A DNA stretch of 64,000 nucleotides from JASEGV01 sp037443545 (GCA_037443545.1 JBBIOD010000004.1:1-64000), one strand, 5' to 3'; shown: positions 45,157 to 54,148, counted from the first letter of the stretch. A program made the numbers and translations. Notes: a model not told the origin generated them from the letters alone.

Positions 45157-46539
45157 ATGATGAAAGCACTAATAATAATCGTTTTTTTTATTTTTACCGT
45201 GTACCAGTCGGTGGATGCAGGCGGCGACTTTACAAATTTACAAGGAATCGGGATGGGGCGAACTTATACGGCGATTGCACGTGGATTAAATTCTGTCGGA
45301 ATCAATCCTGCTAACCTTGGTTATCCCGATAAAAAAAATGTAACATTTAATTTGTTAAACTTCGGAACGAAAGTCGGGAGCGATTTAATAGATTTAGATT
45401 TATACGAGAAGTATTTCACCGGCGACCAAAATGGTGATCCAGTTTTTCTTAAAGATGCTGACAAGCGAAAAATACTGGAAGTTTTTCCATCAGGATTAGC
45501 TCAAACAGGATTTAATTTTGAATTTAAATTATTATCGTTTTCATATCAACATTCAACGGTTGGCGGTTTTGTAATAAGTGTTATCGAAAGGACAGGCGTC
45601 AATTTTTTAATGCCGAAAGATTATGTTCAATTTTTGCTCTACGGAAATCCGCTCGGCAGTCGTTACGACTTCAGTAAAACTTATTTCAATTCAATGTGGT
45701 ATCGTGAATACTCGCTTTCGTATGGCAGAATGATTCCGCGTTTTATTTTTATGAAGTCGATGGCTGCGGGTTTTTCAATTAAGCTGATACACGGCTTTGG
45801 TTTTGCAGAGTTGACTCGTAATAACACGCACTTTACAACCGATGCAAATGCTAAAATTGGGGGTCGGGTAGATTATCAGGCAAAATTCGCAGGATTGGAT
45901 TTGTTAAGGGAAGACAGTGATGTAGAGTATTCTCCTTTCCCAAAACCCGCAGGTTCAGGATACGGAATTGATCTCGGTATTTCGGGTTTTGTTAATAACG
46001 AATTGAGCATCGGAATCGCGCTGACAGATGTTGGCGCAATTATGTGGAAACAAAATACGTATGAAAATTCAGGCAATGCACTGTTCGATTTCGACGATCC
46101 TCGAACAGCTCAGGAACAATTAGAAGATTTGGATGAATTGCTGAATGGAACGAATAAGCCTATCAAAAATTTTTCATCCGGTTTGCCGACATTTTTGCGT
46201 ATCGGTGCGGCGTATCAGTTCGATAAAGCTCCTTTCATAAGTAAGTTCCCAGGCGAATTACTTTTAGCGCTCGATTACAATCAGGGTTTTAATAATCTTT
46301 CGGGCAATACTACGAAACCCCGTTTTTCGTTGGGGGTTGAATATAAACCCTGGAAATGGTTGCCTCTTCGTACAGGAATTTCATTCGGTGGTGTTGATGG
46401 ATTTAATATGGGATTTGGTTTTGGAATTCTATTTAGTTTTATGGACATCGAGTTTGCAACCGAAAATTTTGAAGCGGCAATTTCGCCACGAAGTATAAGC
46501 AGAGCATCGTTTGCTTTCGGAATGAAAATTAGAATATAA
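45157..46539 (+). CDS. DUF5723/PorV-like outer-membrane barrel protein
   Basis: 460 residues with a signal peptide ending near SVDAGG. The N-terminus has GIGMGRTYTAIARGLNSVGINPANLG, the phrase shared by PorV/FadL-like and DUF5723 barrels. Later strands include PKPAGSGYGIDLGISGFVNNELSIGIALTDVG, GELLLALDYNQGFNN and PLRTGISFGGVDGFNMGFGFG, ending in FGMKIRI. Translationally coupled to the preceding lipoprotein gene. Confidence 0.7.
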   Translation: MMKALIIIVFFIFTVYQSVDAGGDFTNLQGIGMGRTYTAIARGLNSVGINPANLGYPDKKNVTFNLLNFGTKVGSDLIDLDLYEKYFTGDQNGDPVFLKDADKRKILEVFPSGLAQTGFNFEFKLLSFSYQHSTVGGFVISVIERTGVNFLMPKDYVQFLLYGNPLGSRYDFSKTYFNSMWYREYSLSYGRMIPRFIFMKSMAAGFSIKLIHGFGFAELTRNNTHFTTDANAKIGGRVDYQAKFAGLDLLREDSDVEYSPFPKPAGSGYGIDLGISGFVNNELSIGIALTDVGAIMWKQNTYENSGNALFDFDDPRTAQEQLEDLDELLNGTNKPIKNFSSGLPTFLRIGAAYQFDKAPFISKFPGELLLALDYNQGFNNLSGNTTKPRFSLGVEYKPWKWLPLRTGISFGGVDGFNMGFGFGILFSFMDIEFATENFEAAISPRSISRASFAFGMKIRI

Positions 46540-46555
46540 AAACAATCAGTAATTT

Positions 46556-46580
46556 TAGGTCGTAATCCAATGCCGACCTA
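46556..46580. terminator. Hairpin between convergent genes
   Basis: TAGGTCG (46556-46562) and CGACCTA (46574-46580) form a perfect 7-base stem that includes the ilvE stop codon. There is no T-run on either side, so this is at best a weak or factor-dependent terminator. Confidence 0.35.
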
Positions 46581-47498
46581 CTTGATAAAGGTCAACCAAC
46601 CGTGTGGATCATTTCCGTTTTTAACAATATCAAAATATTTTTCCTGTACTAATCGTGTAATTTTTCCGGGTTTACCGTGGTCAACCGTTTGGTGGTTGAT
46701 ACAGCAAACAGGTGTTATTTCGGCAGCAGTACCGGTTACGAAAACCTCGTTAGCAATCATTAAAAACTCACGCGGGATTGTTGTTTCGATAACTTCGATC
46801 CCTTCATCTTTCAAAATTTGGATCACACTCGCACGCGTTATTCCTGGTAAAATTGCGTCGGCGATTGATGGGGTATATACTTTTCCGTTTTTAACTATAA
46901 AAATATTTTCGCCGCTCCCTTCACTTACATTCCCGTAAGCATCGAGTGCAATACCTTCAGCAAAACCGTTTTCGAGAGCTTCAATTTTTATCAACTGCGA
47001 ACTCAAATAATTTCCCCCGGCTTTCGACATAGTCGGAATTGTGTTGGGGGCCAACCTTTGCCACGATGAGATACCAGCTTTAACACCGGTCTCTAACGAC
47101 TCATCGCCTAAATAGGAACTCCATTCCCAAACTGCTATCGCTACTTCCACGGGATTGTTTAGCGGGTTCAAACCCATCTCACCGTAACCTCGATAAACGA
47201 CAGGACGGATATAGCAGCTCTTTAATTTGTCCTTTTTAATTAGTTTTATTGTAACATCTTCTAATGTTTCAATGGAATATGGAATTTTTGTATGATATAT
47301 TTTTGTTGAATCAAACAGGCGAGCGAAATGTGGTCGAAGTTGAAAAATTGCCGACCCCTTTTTAGTATTGTAACACCTAATGCCTTCAAACCAACTCGAA
47401 CCATAATGCACAACATGGGAGAGGACATGAATTTTTGCAGCATCCCACTTTACAAATTTTCCGTTCATCCAAATTGTTCCCGATTTTTTCAAAGGCAT
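46578..47498 (-). CDS. ilvE: Branched-chain amino acid aminotransferase
   Basis: 306 residues, normal for class IV aminotransferases. Transfers amino groups between 2-oxoglutarate and the keto acids of valine, leucine and isoleucine. The PLP lysine is K159 in SKAGGNYLSSQL. Other blocks: HYGSSWFEGIRCY, RPHFARLFDS, YIRPVVYRGYG, GNVSEGSGENIFIV and LPGITRASVI. It lies 28 bases after the GNAT gene, so it seems to share the spt transcript. Confidence 0.95.
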   Translation of the reverse strand: MPLKKSGTIWMNGKFVKWDAAKIHVLSHVVHYGSSWFEGIRCYNTKKGSAIFQLRPHFARLFDSTKIYHTKIPYSIETLEDVTIKLIKKDKLKSCYIRPVVYRGYGEMGLNPLNNPVEVAIAVWEWSSYLGDESLETGVKAGISSWQRLAPNTIPTMSKAGGNYLSSQLIKIEALENGFAEGIALDAYGNVSEGSGENIFIVKNGKVYTPSIADAILPGITRASVIQILKDEGIEVIETTIPREFLMIANEVFVTGTAAEITPVCCINHQTVDHGKPGKITRLVQEKYFDIVKNGNDPHGWLTFIK

Positions 47499-47526
47499 AA
47501 ATAATCCTTCCTAAGTTTTATTGTGA

Positions 47527-48645
47527 TTAAAAAATGCTTTCATAAATTCTGTATGTTTTATAACGAATTGAATGCATCGTTTCGGCATTGCGGTTCATCA
47601 TCACGTTGTCTTCGAGTACCCAGCTTGCTTCGCCCCAATTGTAACCGAGTTCAAGTGCACGTTCAGCTGTTTCAAAAAATAACACACCTGCCGCTCCGGT
47701 CTTTTGGTATTCTTTTAAAACTCCTAACGCGATTATCCGAACTCCATCAATTTTCTTTTTATGACGCATTAACCTGATCAGTCCGGGAATCAAGCGTCCC
47801 TTTTTGTTGTATCTTAACGCAATGTTTATGTCGGGCAGCGATAATGCGAAGCCGATAGGTTTATCTTCGACTTCTGCGAATATAACGAGGTCGGGAACAG
47901 CCACAGGCTTGAGCGATTTTGCCAGTGCTCTGAATTCGTCGTCTGTCATTTTAACAGCGCCCCAGTTGTATTGCCATGCGTCGTTGTAAACTTGATGTAT
48001 CTTCTTTACCTCTTCATCAAAAATTTTCATGTCGAGGCTTCGAAAAGTAATTTTATTACGTTCTTTCACTAATTGTGAAACTCTCGAAAGTTTTTCGCGG
48101 TTGACTTTGTGTTGTTCCAAAAAGTGGGCATACAAATCTTTTGCTTTTTGGAACCCCGCACCTTCAATCAACTTGCTGTAGTAGGGTGGATTGTAAGGCA
48201 TCATTACTGCCGGCGATTTATCGAAGCCATCAATCAGCAATCCGTATTCGTCGTTCACCGATGGATTCGCAGGACCTCTCATAACTGACAAACTCTTATT
48301 TTTCAACCACTTACGTGCAGTGTTAAACAACTCGTTTGCGGCTGATTGGTCGTCTATACACTCGAAAAATCCGAAAAATCCGATATTCTCGTTGTGTTCG
48401 ATGTTATGATTATGATTGATGATAGCAGCGATCCTGCCAACAACCTCATTATTTTTTAGTGCAAGGAAAAATTCTGCTTGAGCGTGTTTGTAGAATGGAT
48501 TTTTTTTTCGATCTACTAAAAACCTTCGTTCAAATAAAAGTGGAGGAACCCAGTAATGGTTTCCCTCATAAATTTTCCAGGGAAATTTTACAAACTTATT
48601 AAACTCGCTTCGGGTTTTTACAACCGTAATTGTAATTTTATTCAT
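47527..48645 (-). CDS. GNAT-fold acyltransferase, candidate bacterial ceramide synthase
   Basis: 372 residues. GNAT-type features: an N-terminal strand-rich part (WVPPLLFERRFLVDRKKNPFYKHA, ALKNNEVVGRIAAIIN), GFFGFFECIDD, the conserved GPANPSVNDEYGLLIDGFD, and a second half ending in RIIALGVLKEYQKTGAAGVLF. Its ATG overlaps the spt stop (TAATG). In Caulobacter a GNAT-like acyltransferase encoded near spt acylates the long-chain base. The pairing here suggests the same role, but YghO-like GNATs without that function also exist. No signal peptide. Confidence 0.6.
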   Translation of the reverse strand: MNKITITVVKTRSEFNKFVKFPWKIYEGNHYWVPPLLFERRFLVDRKKNPFYKHAQAEFFLALKNNEVVGRIAAIINHNHNIEHNENIGFFGFFECIDDQSAANELFNTARKWLKNKSLSVMRGPANPSVNDEYGLLIDGFDKSPAVMMPYNPPYYSKLIEGAGFQKAKDLYAHFLEQHKVNREKLSRVSQLVKERNKITFRSLDMKIFDEEVKKIHQVYNDAWQYNWGAVKMTDDEFRALAKSLKPVAVPDLVIFAEVEDKPIGFALSLPDINIALRYNKKGRLIPGLIRLMRHKKKIDGVRIIALGVLKEYQKTGAAGVLFFETAERALELGYNWGEASWVLEDNVMMNRNAETMHSIRYKTYRIYESIF

Positions 48646-50012
48646 TAGTTTATCAAGCCGAGTTTTTTTCCGGCTTGAATGAATACTTCAAGAATTTTAT
48701 CTAGTTGTTCCTCCTCGTGAGTTGCCATATAGCTGGTTCGCATCATTTGCATTCCGGGTGGGACGCCAGGACTGATGAATGTGTTCACAAAAACGCCGTT
48801 GTCGAATAATTCTTTCCACAATTTAAATGCGAGCATATCGTCACCTATGATAACCGGAATTATTGCTGTTTGTCCATCGATAATTTTAAAGCCGGCTTTT
48901 TTGAATCCTTGTCGCATTTTGTTTGCGTTGCGTATAAGCTTGTCGATCCGTTCCGGTTCTTTCTCTAAAATATCGAGAGCTGCTAATGCCGCTGCAACCG
49001 AAGCTGGTGTAGGACTGGCGCTGAAAATCAATGCTGCCGAATGGTGCTTCAAAAAATTTATAACACGTTCCGAGCCGACAACAAAACCTCCGAGCGATGC
49101 AAAAGTTTTACTGAAAGTTCCAAATGTTAAATCGGTTTCCTCTACCAAATTGAAATGACTCGCAGTTCCTCTGCCCCCTTTTCCAATAACGCCGACTGCA
49201 TGAGCGTCGTCAACTAAAGTTCGGGCGTTATATTTCTTAGCAATCGATACGAGGGCTGGTAAATCGACGATATTGCCCGACGTGCTGAAAACGCCATCGG
49301 TTACAATTAATTTTCCGGCTTCTAATGGAAGTCGTTTAATTACACGCTCCAGATCGTTCATGTCGTTATGCTTGTAACGAACGAAGTCGGCAAACATCCC
49401 CTTCGCCATAACAACACCCGCTACGATACTGGCGTGATTATCTTTGTCGGTAATTACATACTCGCCGCGTTGAACGAGTGTTGGAATTATTCCTTGAGCT
49501 GTTTGATAACCGGTGCTGAATAGCAGGCAGGCTTCTGTGCCCATAAATTTTGCCATTCGAGCCTCAAACTCGTTGTGCAGATCCAGAGTTCCGGTTAAGT
49601 ATCTTGAACCCGAGCAACCACTTCCATACTTTTCTACGGCTTTAATTGCTGCTTCTTTAACTTTCGGATGTGCTGTTAAACCCAAATAATTATTTGAACC
49701 AGCCATTATTACTCTGCGTCCTTCTATTTCAACAACAGGACCTTCGTTTTCCTCGATTGTTCTGAAATATGGATATAGACCGGCGGCTTTAACCTCGTCG
49801 GCGCGGGTGAAAGAAAAACATTTATCAAATAGATCGACCGGGATTTTAGGTCCACTTTCCTCTATAACAGTAACATCAGGTTTTGTTTCCACTTCTGCGG
49901 ATGTTTCGTTTTTTGTTTTCCAGTTGAATTTACCTTTAAACGAAGTTGCCCAATCAGTCATGTTCTTCCGCCAGTTAAAAAATGAGGTTCTGTTTGAAAA
50001 TTGATTTGTCAT
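48645..50012 (-). CDS. spt: Serine palmitoyltransferase-like alpha-oxoamine synthase
   Basis: 455 residues. Class I/II PLP enzyme that condenses serine with an acyl thioester to make 3-keto long-chain bases. PLP Lys302 sits in GTFSKTFASLGGF. H193 (DNHASI) stacks on the cofactor, and D269/H271 lie in VDDAHAVG. The block AAGLYPYFRTIEENEGP at about 76 is characteristic of bacterial Spt rather than BioF or Kbl, as is the GSGCSGSRYLTGTLDLH motif. There is an extra hydrophilic N-terminal segment of about 60 residues compared with Bacteroides Spt, and an internal Met at residue 18. Closely related KBL/BioF enzymes remain a possibility. Confidence 0.78.
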   Translation of the reverse strand: MTNQFSNRTSFFNWRKNMTDWATSFKGKFNWKTKNETSAEVETKPDVTVIEESGPKIPVDLFDKCFSFTRADEVKAAGLYPYFRTIEENEGPVVEIEGRRVIMAGSNNYLGLTAHPKVKEAAIKAVEKYGSGCSGSRYLTGTLDLHNEFEARMAKFMGTEACLLFSTGYQTAQGIIPTLVQRGEYVITDKDNHASIVAGVVMAKGMFADFVRYKHNDMNDLERVIKRLPLEAGKLIVTDGVFSTSGNIVDLPALVSIAKKYNARTLVDDAHAVGVIGKGGRGTASHFNLVEETDLTFGTFSKTFASLGGFVVGSERVINFLKHHSAALIFSASPTPASVAAALAALDILEKEPERIDKLIRNANKMRQGFKKAGFKIIDGQTAIIPVIIGDDMLAFKLWKELFDNGVFVNTFISPGVPPGMQMMRTSYMATHEEEQLDKILEVFIQAGKKLGLIN

Positions 50013-50040
50013 TAGTAATTTCCTTGAATAACCGTTAAAT

Positions 50041-50069
50041 TTGAATACAAAATTTATTTTTAATATACT
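50041..50069 (+). promoter_or_regulatory. Sigma70-like promoter of the ceramide-reductase-like gene
   Basis: TTGAAT at 50041-50046, 17 bases, TATACT at 50064-50069, 39 bases before the ATG at 50109. Its -10 box overlaps the -10 box of the divergent spt promoter. Confidence 0.5.
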
Positions 50070-50090
50070 TCATATAATTAAAAAAGTCAA
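50062..50090 (-). promoter_or_regulatory. Sigma70-like promoter of spt
   Basis: Minus strand: TTGACT (50090-50085), 17 bases, TATATT (50067-50062), 49 bases before the spt ATG. Shares bases 50064-50067 with the opposing -10 box. Confidence 0.5.
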
Positions 50091-50108
50091 TCAAATTAAA
50101 ACTTATAA

Positions 50109-51092
50109 ATGATAAAAATTTTTGTTACAGGTTCAACCGGATTCATAGGTAGCCATTTAGTTGAGCGCCTGATTAAAAAAGGATATCGTGTAAAATGTTT
50201 AGTCCGAAAACACTCTAACAACAAGTGGCTGAAAAAGTTACCTGTTGAGTATGTTTACGGCGATTTGTTCGATGTTGAGCCCTTGCGAAAAGCTATTTCA
50301 GATGTCCAATATATTTACCACATTGCGGGGGTTACTGCATCAAGAACAAAAAGAGGTTATTTTCTGGGAAATCAGGAAGCAACTAAAGTATTGTTGAAGG
50401 CAGCCGAAACTAATTCGAATTTAAAGCGGTTCGTTTTGGCTGGAAGTTTATCTGCGGTCGGTCCATCAACCGATGGTAAAACGGTGAATGAAGAATCGAA
50501 ATTGCAGCCGATAACCACATACGGAAAAAGTAAGTTGGCGGCTGAAAAAGAAGTATTAAGTTTCCAGGATAAAATTCCTTTTACAATTGTTCGAATCCCG
50601 GCAGTTTACGGTCCGCGCGATACGGCAACGTTAGATTTTTTTAAAACTGTTAATAATGGTATTATTCCGTTGGTAGGCTTTAAAAATAAATATGTAAATA
50701 TTTTGCATGTTGATGATGTCGTTGATGGACTTATTTTAGCTGGCGAGCATCCTGATGCTGTGGGAAAAACATATTTCATTGGAAGCGACAAAGCATATAC
50801 TTGGGAAGATATCGGAAAAGTAACACAAGAAATTATCCATCGCAAAACTATCAAGGTTAGGATTCCTGAATTCATCGTTGTAATTGTTGCTGCCATATAT
50901 CATCTGATTGATATTTTCAGTAAAAAGCCTTCAGTGTTTAATTTCGAAAAAAGCAAAGATATAATTGCCGATGCTTGGATTTGCGATATATTGAAAGCCA
51001 AAAACGAGCTGGGATTTCAACAGAAGATTACTTTAGAAGAAGGGGTAAAAGAAACTTTTAAATGGTATAAGGAAGTTGGTTGGATAAAATAA
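50109..51092 (+). CDS. NAD(P)-dependent epimerase/dehydratase family reductase, candidate CerR
   Basis: 327 residues, extended SDR fold. Rossmann motif GSTGFIGSHL (Gly8, Gly11, Gly14), catalytic Tyr138 and Lys142 in YGKSKLAAEK, and the substrate-side RIPAVYGPRD. A hydrophobic helix near residues 255-275 (FIVVIVAAIYHLIDIF) could bring the enzyme to the membrane. Divergent from spt and the GNAT gene. In Caulobacter an SDR of this kind (CerR) reduces the ceramide keto group. The assignment rests mainly on this neighbourhood; nucleotide-sugar epimerases share the fold. Confidence 0.65.
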   Translation: MIKIFVTGSTGFIGSHLVERLIKKGYRVKCLVRKHSNNKWLKKLPVEYVYGDLFDVEPLRKAISDVQYIYHIAGVTASRTKRGYFLGNQEATKVLLKAAETNSNLKRFVLAGSLSAVGPSTDGKTVNEESKLQPITTYGKSKLAAEKEVLSFQDKIPFTIVRIPAVYGPRDTATLDFFKTVNNGIIPLVGFKNKYVNILHVDDVVDGLILAGEHPDAVGKTYFIGSDKAYTWEDIGKVTQEIIHRKTIKVRIPEFIVVIVAAIYHLIDIFSKKPSVFNFEKSKDIIADAWICDILKAKNELGFQQKITLEEGVKETFKWYKEVGWIK

Positions 51093-51180
51093 GATCCAGA
51101 TTTTCGCTGAGTTTGCTTTTCATCTTTTGAATTGGTAAAATTATGCAGGTCTAACCTATAACAATCTGAAAGGAACAGTT

Positions 51181-54027
51181 ATGTTGAACCGGTATGTTTT
51201 TATAATTTTCATAATTATACTAACTATCTCTACAATTCTTGGGCAGGAGGAAAATTATTTTACCGTCGAAATTAATTTCAAACCAGGGCAATCAGCAGAA
51301 AACCTCCAAGATTTAATTCCAACATTCCGTATTATTTCACAAACCGAAAATTCAGTATCAGGAAAAATTTCGCCGCGTGATTTTTCCAGTATCCGTTTAG
51401 GTGAATATGCTTATAAAGTTTTAAGTGTTCCGAAGTCTGTTCATCTTTCACCTCAAATCAACAAACAGGCAGGATCGGCAAATCCACACGTCCAAACAAT
51501 GATTAATAGTGTATCGACCGATACATTAAGAGAAAAAATATTAACTCTCCAAAATTTTGGAACACGCTATGAGTATACGGCTCAGCAGGAATCGGCAGGA
51601 GTTTATATTTATAACCAATTTGTTAAGTGGGGACTTCAAGCTGAATACGATACATATACTTTCGGTATCCACACTGTTACGATATACGATATCGATTTCA
51701 TAGATGAAAATACTGGATGGTTGGTAGGGAATAATGGTATGATTGTAAAAACTACGGATGGTGGTGAGTCATGGTTTGCCCGCCCAGGTGGAACTTCGTT
51801 GCATTTATTCGGAGTTGATTTCGTAAATAGTTTAACTGGTTGGGCTGTAGGTAACAGCGGATCGATCCTAAAAACTACAAACGGAGGGGAAAGATGGATT
51901 CAACAAACTAGCGGCCAAAGTGTTGCTCTTTACGATGTTTGTTTTGTAGACGATCAACTCGGTTTGGTTGTGGGTGCCACAGGTAAAATTTTTAGAACTA
52001 CGAACGGAGGAACCAACTGGTCGAGTGTAACTTCAGGAACGACTCAAACCTTGCGTGAATTACAATTTGTGGATAATCTGAACGCCTGGACAGTAGGGTT
52101 TGGGGGAACAATCCTGCGAACGACTAATGGGGGTATTAACTGGTCAGCCCAATCTCCACCGTCGGGCATTACAAGTAACTTACGGGCTGTAAGTTTCATA
52201 GATAATCAAAATGGTTGGGTCGTGGGTGATGGATTCGTAATTTTAAAAACTACAAACGGTGGTGCAAACTGGGTACACCAATATGCACCGATCGGAGTTG
52301 AAAATACATTCCGGGGTGTATCGTTCGTTAATTCCCAAACCGGATGGGTTGTTGATTATGCCGGCGTTATAATTAAAACTACTGACGGCGGAAACAGTTG
52401 GGCTGTTCAATACTCACACTTAGGTTGGAATGCAAAACTTACAAATATTAAAGCTACTTCGAGTAATCTTGTTACAGCGTGTGGAGTTTCAGGAAATATC
52501 TATAAAACAACTAACAGTGGTTTTAATTGGCTGCGTAGAACAGAATCGCTTCCAGAACAATATCTTCATACATCAAGCAACATTGTTGCAACAATACCCG
52601 GAACAATTTCGCCGGAAAAAGAATGTATCATAGTTGGACATTACGATTCATACAGCAACAACCCGTATGTTGCGGCACCGGGGGCGAATGATAATGGAAC
52701 CGGCACAGCTGCGGTGATGGAAGCTGCACGTTTGTGTAAAGATTTCGGTTTTGAAAATACAATACGCTTTATAGCTGTTTCGGCTGAAGAGCACGGTATG
52801 TTCGGGAGCGATTACTACGCTTTTAAAGCTCGCGATGAAGGGAGAAATATCATTGCTGTTGTAAACGGAGATATGATTGGTTATCCAACGACAGCGGACA
52901 CCTCACGCATGATTACCAGCAGTTATCAAAGACTAAACCGTTTAATCGATTCCGCTGCAATTTACAATCAGCGTTATAATATCGGATTGACAATTGTTCC
53001 GATTATAGACAATACAGGAGCGAGCGACTACGGACCATTCGCGTTAGCAGGATATGACGCACTGCATGTTGCTGAAGGAACTCCAGAAGAAATTTGGGGT
53101 GGCGCCGACCCCTACTATCATACCGTGAACGATACTTACGACAAACTAACACCAAGTTTAATACGCAAGGGTACACAACTTATGCTTGCTACTGTAGCTG
53201 AACTTGCCAAACCGTTTAAGCGTGGAAGTGTGAGTGGAAAGGTTTATCAAGATTTAGATCGAGATAGTTCGACTGTCGGCGATTCGACTCTTCAAGATTG
53301 GGTAATCAAAGTTTATAAAGATGGAGTTTTACAAAGGCGAGTTACAACCGATAAAAACGGAAATTATTCTATCTACGATTTATTGCCGAATACCTATACT
53401 GTCGAAGAGAGTTTATACAACAATTGGTCTCAATCATTTCCACATGTAACATTACCCGGTGTAACGACCACAACTTATGGTGCGAATGCAGCACCCCGTG
53501 CATACACAATTAATTTGGATTCAAATCATAATGCGACAAATAAAGATTTTGCTAATTATCCTCTGGATTTTCTAATGGTAAAGCTTCAATATAATCCGGG
53601 ATGGAATTTGATATCAGTTCCACTCGGTGTCGCAAATTTTGAGAAGGATATAATTTTTCCAAGTTCGATTTCAAATGCATACAGTTACGAAGAAAATTAT
53701 CGCATAACAAATACGCTTGATAATGGTATTGGCTTTTGGTTGAAATTTCCGTCAATCACTGATGCGCAAATAGTTGGTTCAATTATTTCATCCGATACCA
53801 TTTATTTGAATGTTGGATGGAATTTAATCGGGTCGATATCGTATCCAATTTCTGTCTCTTCGATGGAAACAATTCCCCCTGGAATACTCAGTAGTAAGAT
53901 ATATGGATATTTCTACGGTTATTATATTGCAACAACTTTATATCCGGGTCGTGCATATTGGGTAAAATCGTGTTCTACCGGGTTATTAATTTTATCTGCC
54001 TCGACTTTTGTAAAATCCACCGAGTGA
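51181..54027 (+). CDS. Secreted M28 peptidase with a seven-bladed propeller inserted in its catalytic domain; no T9SS tail
   Basis: 948 residues with a signal peptide (FIIFIIILTISTILG). The M28 fold begins at about 100-160 (YIYNQFVKWGLQAEYDTYTFG). It is interrupted by a Ycf48/Asp-box propeller at about 162-460 with seven blades, each a GWxVGxxGxIxKTTNGGxxW variant. It resumes at NIVATIPG (467). Di-zinc ligands are intact: H487 (GHYDS), D504 (GANDNGTG), E536/E537 (AEEHG), D564 (NGDMIGYP), H647 (YYHTVND). An SdrD B-like module lies at about 680-795 and the WNLISVP/GYW module at 800-940. It stops at STFVKSTE, without the FDVRF segment or the YPNPFNP sorting signal seen in related proteins nearby. 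Confidence 0.85.
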   Translation: MLNRYVFIIFIIILTISTILGQEENYFTVEINFKPGQSAENLQDLIPTFRIISQTENSVSGKISPRDFSSIRLGEYAYKVLSVPKSVHLSPQINKQAGSANPHVQTMINSVSTDTLREKILTLQNFGTRYEYTAQQESAGVYIYNQFVKWGLQAEYDTYTFGIHTVTIYDIDFIDENTGWLVGNNGMIVKTTDGGESWFARPGGTSLHLFGVDFVNSLTGWAVGNSGSILKTTNGGERWIQQTSGQSVALYDVCFVDDQLGLVVGATGKIFRTTNGGTNWSSVTSGTTQTLRELQFVDNLNAWTVGFGGTILRTTNGGINWSAQSPPSGITSNLRAVSFIDNQNGWVVGDGFVILKTTNGGANWVHQYAPIGVENTFRGVSFVNSQTGWVVDYAGVIIKTTDGGNSWAVQYSHLGWNAKLTNIKATSSNLVTACGVSGNIYKTTNSGFNWLRRTESLPEQYLHTSSNIVATIPGTISPEKECIIVGHYDSYSNNPYVAAPGANDNGTGTAAVMEAARLCKDFGFENTIRFIAVSAEEHGMFGSDYYAFKARDEGRNIIAVVNGDMIGYPTTADTSRMITSSYQRLNRLIDSAAIYNQRYNIGLTIVPIIDNTGASDYGPFALAGYDALHVAEGTPEEIWGGADPYYHTVNDTYDKLTPSLIRKGTQLMLATVAELAKPFKRGSVSGKVYQDLDRDSSTVGDSTLQDWVIKVYKDGVLQRRVTTDKNGNYSIYDLLPNTYTVEESLYNNWSQSFPHVTLPGVTTTTYGANAAPRAYTINLDSNHNATNKDFANYPLDFLMVKLQYNPGWNLISVPLGVANFEKDIIFPSSISNAYSYEENYRITNTLDNGIGFWLKFPSITDAQIVGSIISSDTIYLNVGWNLIGSISYPISVSSMETIPPGILSSKIYGYFYGYYIATTLYPGRAYWVKSCSTGLLILSASTFVKSTE

Positions 54028-54148
54028 GTCATTGGTCATTATTTTTAAATTCAAAATCCCTGCCCGTCAAAATCTGTAGGATGTGGTAGGGTAAATTCTA
54101 AAAAAGTCCGCCTCCCGAGATTAATTATTTATTTAACGGAGGTGAACT

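Noticed and set aside
46556..46580. Strong intrinsic terminator between the barrel gene and ilvE
   Set aside because: Perfect stem but no T-run on either strand, so it is listed only at low confidence.
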